From contig CAYPZL010000194.1 in the NCBI GenBank assembly GCA_964415045.1, forward strand, positions 1 through 10,097: DNA of 10,097 nt, written 5' to 3'. A program made the position numbers and the translations under genes. Under the pieces are notes generated by a model. That model made no database searches. It had not been told where the DNA came from and worked only from the letters and a program-made list of their open reading frames with translations. Each line of letters begins with the position of its first letter. Within the stretch, counting starts at the first letter, position 1. This DNA is from CAYPZL01 sp964415045 (GTDB lineage Bacteria > Planctomycetota > Phycisphaerae > Sedimentisphaerales > Anaerobacaceae). Below are positions 7,423 to 10,097 of this stretch, piece by piece.

Positions 7423-8046
7423 TCACCAGGTCCGTCTCCTGCCGCTTACATACTCCACCAGCCTTCCTCGCGGCGCCCGCGGCCAATTCATTCGCATCTC
7501 GTCCAGCAAGTGCTCTCCGTCGTTAAGACTTAGCAGCCCCTGCTTGACCGCCTCTAGCAGCAGCTCAATCGTCCCTACCGTGGGAATCTGCAGGGTGAGG
7601 GCAAACTCGTGGGCCGGGCGGTCGTCGAGCACCCCCACCCACTTCGGCCTCCGATGTAGACAAAGGGCTAATACGTCGGCCTCGCCTGGATCAATGTATC
7701 TATGCCCTTCGTACAACTCCACAGCCCGCTCCGCTTCCTCGCCGTGAAGGTGTACGACCTGGAAAGGGTTCCCGCAGAAACGCCCCCGCGCCCGATCGAG
7801 GTTCCCCAACATCCGCACGCGCACGGGATCCTGACGACGGGCGGGAAGTTCCCGCAGCTCCCGTTGCAGAGCCGCGCGGGCCTTCCTCCACTCCTCGTGG
7901 ACTGCGGCCGGGACGTAGATCGGTTTCCCCAAGAGCCATTCAAGCAGCTCCACCCGATCCGTATAGGTGAAGTTGAGCAAGGGGCGGGTGTCGAGCACGT
8001 AGCGACGTCGCCCCGCCTCCTCTTCCGCAGAAGACTTTTGGGTCAA
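7423..8046 (-). CDS. PIN-domain protein, DUF3368-like (putative toxin nuclease)
   Basis: A 207-residue protein with a PIN ribonuclease fold. The first strand is YVLDTRPLLNF with Asp 19. A VHEEW segment (Glu 51/52) gives the second acidic position, DPGEADVLAL (Glu 122, Asp 124) the third, and VLDDRPA (Asp 141/142) the fourth. The end of the domain, TVGTIELLLEAVKQGLL, is the hallmark of the DUF3368 branch. All metal-binding acids seem present, so it should be an active Mg2+-dependent RNase. I chose the TTG at 8046-8044 because AAGGAGG lies 10 bases upstream and the domain starts 15 residues later. A start at 8226 would overlap the upstream gene by 143 bases with a Ser/Arg/Gly-rich tail unlike a PIN protein. 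It follows the XRE-ImmA gene by 37 bases on the same strand, so the two are very likely cotranscribed, as toxin and regulator or antitoxin. Confidence 0.88.
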   Translation of the reverse strand: MTQKSSAEEEAGRRRYVLDTRPLLNFTYTDRVELLEWLLGKPIYVPAAVHEEWRKARAALQRELRELPARRQDPVRVRMLGNLDRARGRFCGNPFQVVHLHGEEAERAVELYEGHRYIDPGEADVLALCLHRRPKWVGVLDDRPAHEFALTLQIPTVGTIELLLEAVKQGLLSLNDGEHLLDEMRMNWPRAPRGRLVEYVSGRRRTW

Positions 8047-8056
8047 CCCTTCTCGG

Positions 8057-8063
8057 CCTCCTT
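8057..8063 (-). promoter_or_regulatory. Shine-Dalgarno AAGGAGG that sets the TTG start of the PIN gene
   Basis: On the minus strand AAGGAGG is followed by 10 bases and then TTG 8046. It lies in the 37-base gap after the XRE-ImmA stop (8086-8084). No ATG or GTG in frame has a comparable site; the GTG at 8091, overlapping the upstream stop, has only a distant AAGGGG. Confidence 0.7.
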
Positions 8064-8083
8064 GGACTTCCGTGGAAGCGAGG

Positions 8084-9358
8084 TCAACCACCGATGTCGG
8101 TCGGGACGGATTCCCCTTGCTGCCGTCGGGCCGCCGCCTCCGTCCGCTTGAGGTAATCGTGGAAGGAATGATAATCCGTCCCCAACAGCTCGACGGCCTT
8201 CCCCTCCCCGAGCCGTCCCTCCTCAAAAGCCCTCACCACGGCCTGGACGTAGCGTCCGGGCAGCCGCTCGTGGAAGGGAACCTCCGGCTTCTCGGGTCCT
8301 TCCCATCCGTCCTCGGGCCAGGGGTAGCCCAGCTCGCGGGCCAGCCGGACCGGGCTCACCCCCTCCAGCGCCTCTAAGCGATCCCGGCGGATTATCCGCA
8401 GCCGGTGAAGCCGGACCAGCATCGCCTTGTAGCTCACTCCGAAGTACCGATGGAGCCGCACGACGTCTTCCGGGGTCGGCTCCGCGATGCCCAAGAGGGC
8501 GATCGCCCGCTTGACGGCCTCCTCTGGCATGAGGAACTCCGCCGCGAAGGTGTTGGCCTGCCTCTCGACCGTGCGGGAGTCCTGTCCAGTGAAGATCCGT
8601 CCCACCGCGACGTGCTCGTGTCGATGGAGCCAGACGTGCCCGAACTCGTGGGCCAGGGTGAAGACCTGTCGCCACCGAAGCTGGGAGGCGTTGACCAACA
8701 CCACCGGGCCCAGCTCGGGATGTCGGACGTATAGCCCTGAGATTGGGTCGCGCTCCAAGGGCCAGAGAAAGACGGGTACGCCCAGGCTCTCCAGGCGGTA
8801 GCGCAGTGCCTCCAAACCCCCGATGGCGGGCGGGGCGTCGTCCAGGCCGACGGCGTGGCGGGCGCGGTCGGCCTCCGCCTCGATCACGAAATCCGGGGTT
8901 CGGCTCTTGATGAGCTTGGCCTCTCCCAGGCCGGGGAGCCCCTTCACCGCTGAGGTCTCCGGCTCGAGTTCTAACTCCCGACGCAAACGGGCGAACCGCT
9001 CCAGCGTTCCCCAGAACTCCAGAATCTTTTGACGATCCTCTGGCGAGACGTCGGCCTTATCCAGCTCCTTTAGGAGCGTATCCCGCACTTGGGCGGCCGC
9101 CTGGCGTGCCTGGGCCGCCTCCGCCTCCGGGGCCGAGCCGAGGAGCTCCCAGGGGGACTTGCCGTAAAGAGCGGCCAGCTTACGCAACAAGACGGTATCC
9201 ACCCGCCGTCGTCCAGCCTCGACGTCGGCCAAGGTAGGGCGGCTCATGCCCAGAAGTTTGGCTGCCTGCTCTTGAGTATACCCGGCAGCCTCGCGGGCCC
9301 GCTTCAGCCCTCGGCCTAGCTCCTGCCTTTCCCCCTCATTCTGCGCCTTCATACGCAT
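8084..9358 (-). CDS. XRE-family HTH regulator fused to ImmA/IrrE metallopeptidase
   Basis: A 424-residue two-domain protein. Residues about 14-72 are a helix-turn-helix of the XRE/Cro type (AREAAGYTQEQAAKLLGMS, then PTLADVEAGRRR). After a linker, LAHEFGHVWLH carries the HExxH zinc site (His 237, Glu 238, His 241), and the following VERQANTFAAEFLMP supplies the third ligand region of the ImmA/IrrE family. The C-terminal RLHRYFGVSYKAMLVRLHRL helices are also typical. Related proteins repress mobile-element or toxin-antitoxin promoters, and the peptidase half cleaves a repressor, or the protein itself, on a stress signal. ATG 9358 is preferred because GAGGG lies 7 bases before it. A GTG at 9379 would add seven residues but has no ribosome site, and a second ATG is at 9352. 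The gene precedes the PIN gene and is divergent from the DUF2188 gene. Confidence 0.95.
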   Translation of the reverse strand: MRMKAQNEGERQELGRGLKRAREAAGYTQEQAAKLLGMSRPTLADVEAGRRRVDTVLLRKLAALYGKSPWELLGSAPEAEAAQARQAAAQVRDTLLKELDKADVSPEDRQKILEFWGTLERFARLRRELELEPETSAVKGLPGLGEAKLIKSRTPDFVIEAEADRARHAVGLDDAPPAIGGLEALRYRLESLGVPVFLWPLERDPISGLYVRHPELGPVVLVNASQLRWRQVFTLAHEFGHVWLHRHEHVAVGRIFTGQDSRTVERQANTFAAEFLMPEEAVKRAIALLGIAEPTPEDVVRLHRYFGVSYKAMLVRLHRLRIIRRDRLEALEGVSPVRLARELGYPWPEDGWEGPEKPEVPFHERLPGRYVQAVVRAFEEGRLGEGKAVELLGTDYHSFHDYLKRTEAAARRQQGESVPTDIGG

Positions 9359-9382
9359 GGTTCTGCCCTCTTCTCCCACGAT

Positions 9383-9411
9383 TTGAAGTTTTATCCTTCG
9401 CAGTGTATGAT
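9383..9411 (+). promoter_or_regulatory. Sigma70-like promoter of the DUF2188 gene
   Basis: TTGAAG (9383-9388) and TATGAT (9406-9411) are separated by 17 bases. Transcription should start near 9418, leaving a leader of about 25 bases that contains the ribosome site. The -10 box overlaps that of the opposing promoter. Confidence 0.68.
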
Positions 9412-9430
9412 GTAGCCATCAAAATGTCAA
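9402..9430 (-). promoter_or_regulatory. Sigma70-like promoter of the XRE-ImmA/PIN operon
   Basis: On the minus strand a perfect TTGACA (9430-9425) is followed after 17 bases by TACACT (9407-9402). Transcription should start near 9395, giving a leader of about 37 bases before ATG 9358. The -35 box shares two bases with the ribosome site of the DUF2188 gene. Confidence 0.65.
9408..9421. promoter_or_regulatory. Candidate operator: inverted repeat TGATG-N4-CATCA
   Basis: A 14-base inverted repeat with perfect 5-base arms lies over the -10/+1 region of the DUF2188 promoter and inside the spacer of the XRE-ImmA promoter. The size suits an XRE-family dimer, and binding here would block both promoters, so autoregulation by the XRE-ImmA protein is plausible. 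Only one copy was found, so it could be chance. Confidence 0.4.
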
Positions 9431-9436
9431 GGAGGT
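9429..9436 (+). promoter_or_regulatory. Strong Shine-Dalgarno AAGGAGGT of the DUF2188 gene
   Basis: AAGGAGGT is followed by 6 bases and then ATG 9443. It is a full match to the 16S rRNA anti-SD core and predicts efficient translation. Confidence 0.75.
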
Positions 9437-9442
9437 AGAAGC

Positions 9443-9673
9443 ATGGCGAATAGAACCGTCTACGATGTCACTCCTCATGAGGAAGGGTGGCAGGTGAAGC
9501 GAAGGGGAGCGGCGCGGGCCAGTAGCGTGCATTCGACGAAGGAAGAGGCCATTCAAGCGGCCAGAGCGTTGGCACACAACAACGAGCCTTCTCAAGTTGT
9601 CGTCCACAGACGGGATGGGACCATCGAGCGGGAGTGGACCTATCAAGATGATCCTTACCCACCTAAGGGGTAG
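9443..9673 (+). CDS. DUF2188 domain protein
   Basis: A complete protein of 76 residues, the usual length of the family. It shows the DUF2188 pattern throughout: an opening V-x-P-H-x-x-G-W-x-V (residues 9-18), a STKEEAIQAARALA helix (31-44), then a VVVHRRDGTIE hairpin (51-61) and a short D-P-Y-P-P tail (70-74). The family is widespread in bacteria, small and soluble; its biochemical role is not known. It is preceded by a strong ribosome site and a good promoter, and is divergent from the XRE-ImmA gene with shared control sequences. No co-directional partner follows within the window. Confidence 0.92.
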   Translation: MANRTVYDVTPHEEGWQVKRRGAARASSVHSTKEEAIQAARALAHNNEPSQVVVHRRDGTIEREWTYQDDPYPPKG

Positions 9674-9725
9674 ACAGAAGGCCCACGGTGAGTGAGGTAC
9701 TGCATGTTGCACTGCCATTAAATAA

Positions 9726-9902
9726 GGGTGGCTCCTTCGACGCGAAGCCCAGAATGTCAGCGAGAATTCAAAGTCCAGGTTACCTCCTGATGAGGAAACC
9801 TCACGTCTTATAGATACGCTGTTCTGTCCTTACTGCGGGATTAGAAGCAAAGCGAGGGATCACATCTTTACTTGTGACGTCAAAGTCAGTGTACTTCTAT
9901 AG
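9726..9902 (+). pseudogene. Possible remnant of a zinc-finger protein (TnpB-like zinc motif considered)
   Basis: The frame has no ATG, GTG or TTG start. It encodes CPYCGIRSKARDHIFTC at 9825-9875, a C-x2-C-x8-H-x3-C pattern like half of a zinc ribbon, and stops 8 codons later. The same frame resumes after the TAG with NNYLVAVGFNRLAQ, a protein-like stretch. TnpB transposon nucleases have a CxxCG...FxC zinc motif near the C-terminus followed by a variable tail often containing VAVG, so a worn tnpB 3' end is one reading. The second CxxC and the D-R-D-x-N-A-A motif expected there are absent, so this is weak. Confidence 0.25.
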
Positions 9903-10057
9903 GGTTCGGTCCTGCGCTCCAACAACTACCTAGTTGCCGTCGGCTTCAACCGCTTGGCTCAACGCAGGCCGCGCGGGGAGCTGCCGGGACCCCTGGCGAG
10001 GGGGCACGGCTTGGGGTTGAGAGAAGCGGACGGACGATGCCAATAACGCGGCTCACC

Positions 10058-10073
10058 CCCGCTCGTCGGCGGG
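10058..10073 (+). repeat. GC-rich hairpin followed by TAG, like an IS200/IS605 right end
   Basis: CCCGC (10058-10062) pairs with GCGGG (10069-10073) across a six-base loop and is followed directly by TAGAACC. Right ends of IS200/IS605-type elements commonly show a C-rich/G-rich hairpin followed by GGGTAGTTCA-like sequence, so the place and form fit. No left end is visible and the window ends shortly after. Confidence 0.25.
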
Positions 10074-10097
10074 TAGAACCTGATTCCGGGCATGGGG

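Larger units (their letters stand above)
9674..10097. other. Gene-free 3' region with degenerate coding traces
   Basis: No complete gene is supported in these 424 bases. One plus-strand frame is open from 9726 to the TAG at 9900-9902 and, past that single stop, reads on to TAA at about 10044. It lacks a normal start codon, so it is best seen as remnant or chance. Small symmetries present are TGCA-TGT-TGCA after the DUF2188 gene, TGAGG-AAA-CCTCA (9791-9803), and a CCCGC/GCGGG hairpin near the end. No intrinsic terminator with a T-run was found after the DUF2188 gene. Confidence 0.6.

Noticed and set aside
7702..8151. 149-codon plus-strand frame across the PIN gene
   Set aside because: Antisense to the PIN gene, whose motifs are clear on the other strand; this frame has no recognisable motif.
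9356..9379. GTG at 9379 as start of the XRE-ImmA gene
   Set aside because: No ribosome site precedes it, whereas GAGGG is well placed for the ATG at 9358, and the extra seven residues lie before the HTH domain.
1..10097. CRISPR array, tRNA or rRNA genes
   Set aside because: No regularly spaced repeats, cloverleaf or conserved rRNA segments were recognised on either strand.

Overview
The window is bacterial accessory DNA carrying a defence locus. Most of it is moderately GC-rich: hand counts of 60-base lines give 57-65 % in the outer parts of the first gene and in the XRE/ImmA gene. Clear Shine-Dalgarno sequences (AAGGAGG type) and sigma70-like promoters point to a bacterium. The proteins are rich in Glu, Arg and Leu, which would suit a thermophile or a GC-rich Gram-positive or Chloroflexota-type host, but nothing here fixes the taxon.

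Layout. (1) Positions 1-395 hold the first codons of a gene running left off the window (minus strand, ATG at 55), a decayed fragment resembling a minimal nucleotidyltransferase (129-270), and a candidate promoter for the main operon. (2) Positions 396-7399 are a tight plus-strand operon of three genes. The first is a large beta-class adenine methyltransferase of type III Mod kind. The second starts on the base after its stop and is a type III Res-like helicase-nuclease. The third, 2 bases further on, is a gamma-glutamylcyclotransferase-fold protein. The third gene is clearly AT-richer (about 37-47 % GC), and so is the target-recognition part of the methyltransferase (40-43 %). (3) Facing this operon, after a 23-base gap, is a minus-strand pair: an XRE helix-turn-helix protein fused to an ImmA/IrrE metallopeptidase, followed by a PIN-domain protein (DUF3368-like) with a TTG start and a strong ribosome site. 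This looks like a toxin-antitoxin or stress-response cassette. (4) Divergent from the XRE gene is a small DUF2188 gene. The two promoters overlap at their -10 boxes and a short inverted repeat lies between them, a natural operator for the XRE protein. (5) The last 424 bases have no intact gene. They hold a zinc-finger-like reading-frame remnant and a 3' hairpin that could be the worn end of an IS200/IS605-like (TnpB) element.

How the genes may work together: Mod would modify the host DNA and Res would translocate on and cut unmodified DNA. The cyclotransferase-like protein is made from the same transcript, but its role in defence is unknown. The XRE-ImmA/PIN pair would act as an independent, self-regulated module. 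The points most worth checking are the third operon gene, the His in place of the usual Lys in the Res nuclease motif, the XRE-ImmA/PIN pairing, and the overlapping divergent promoters.
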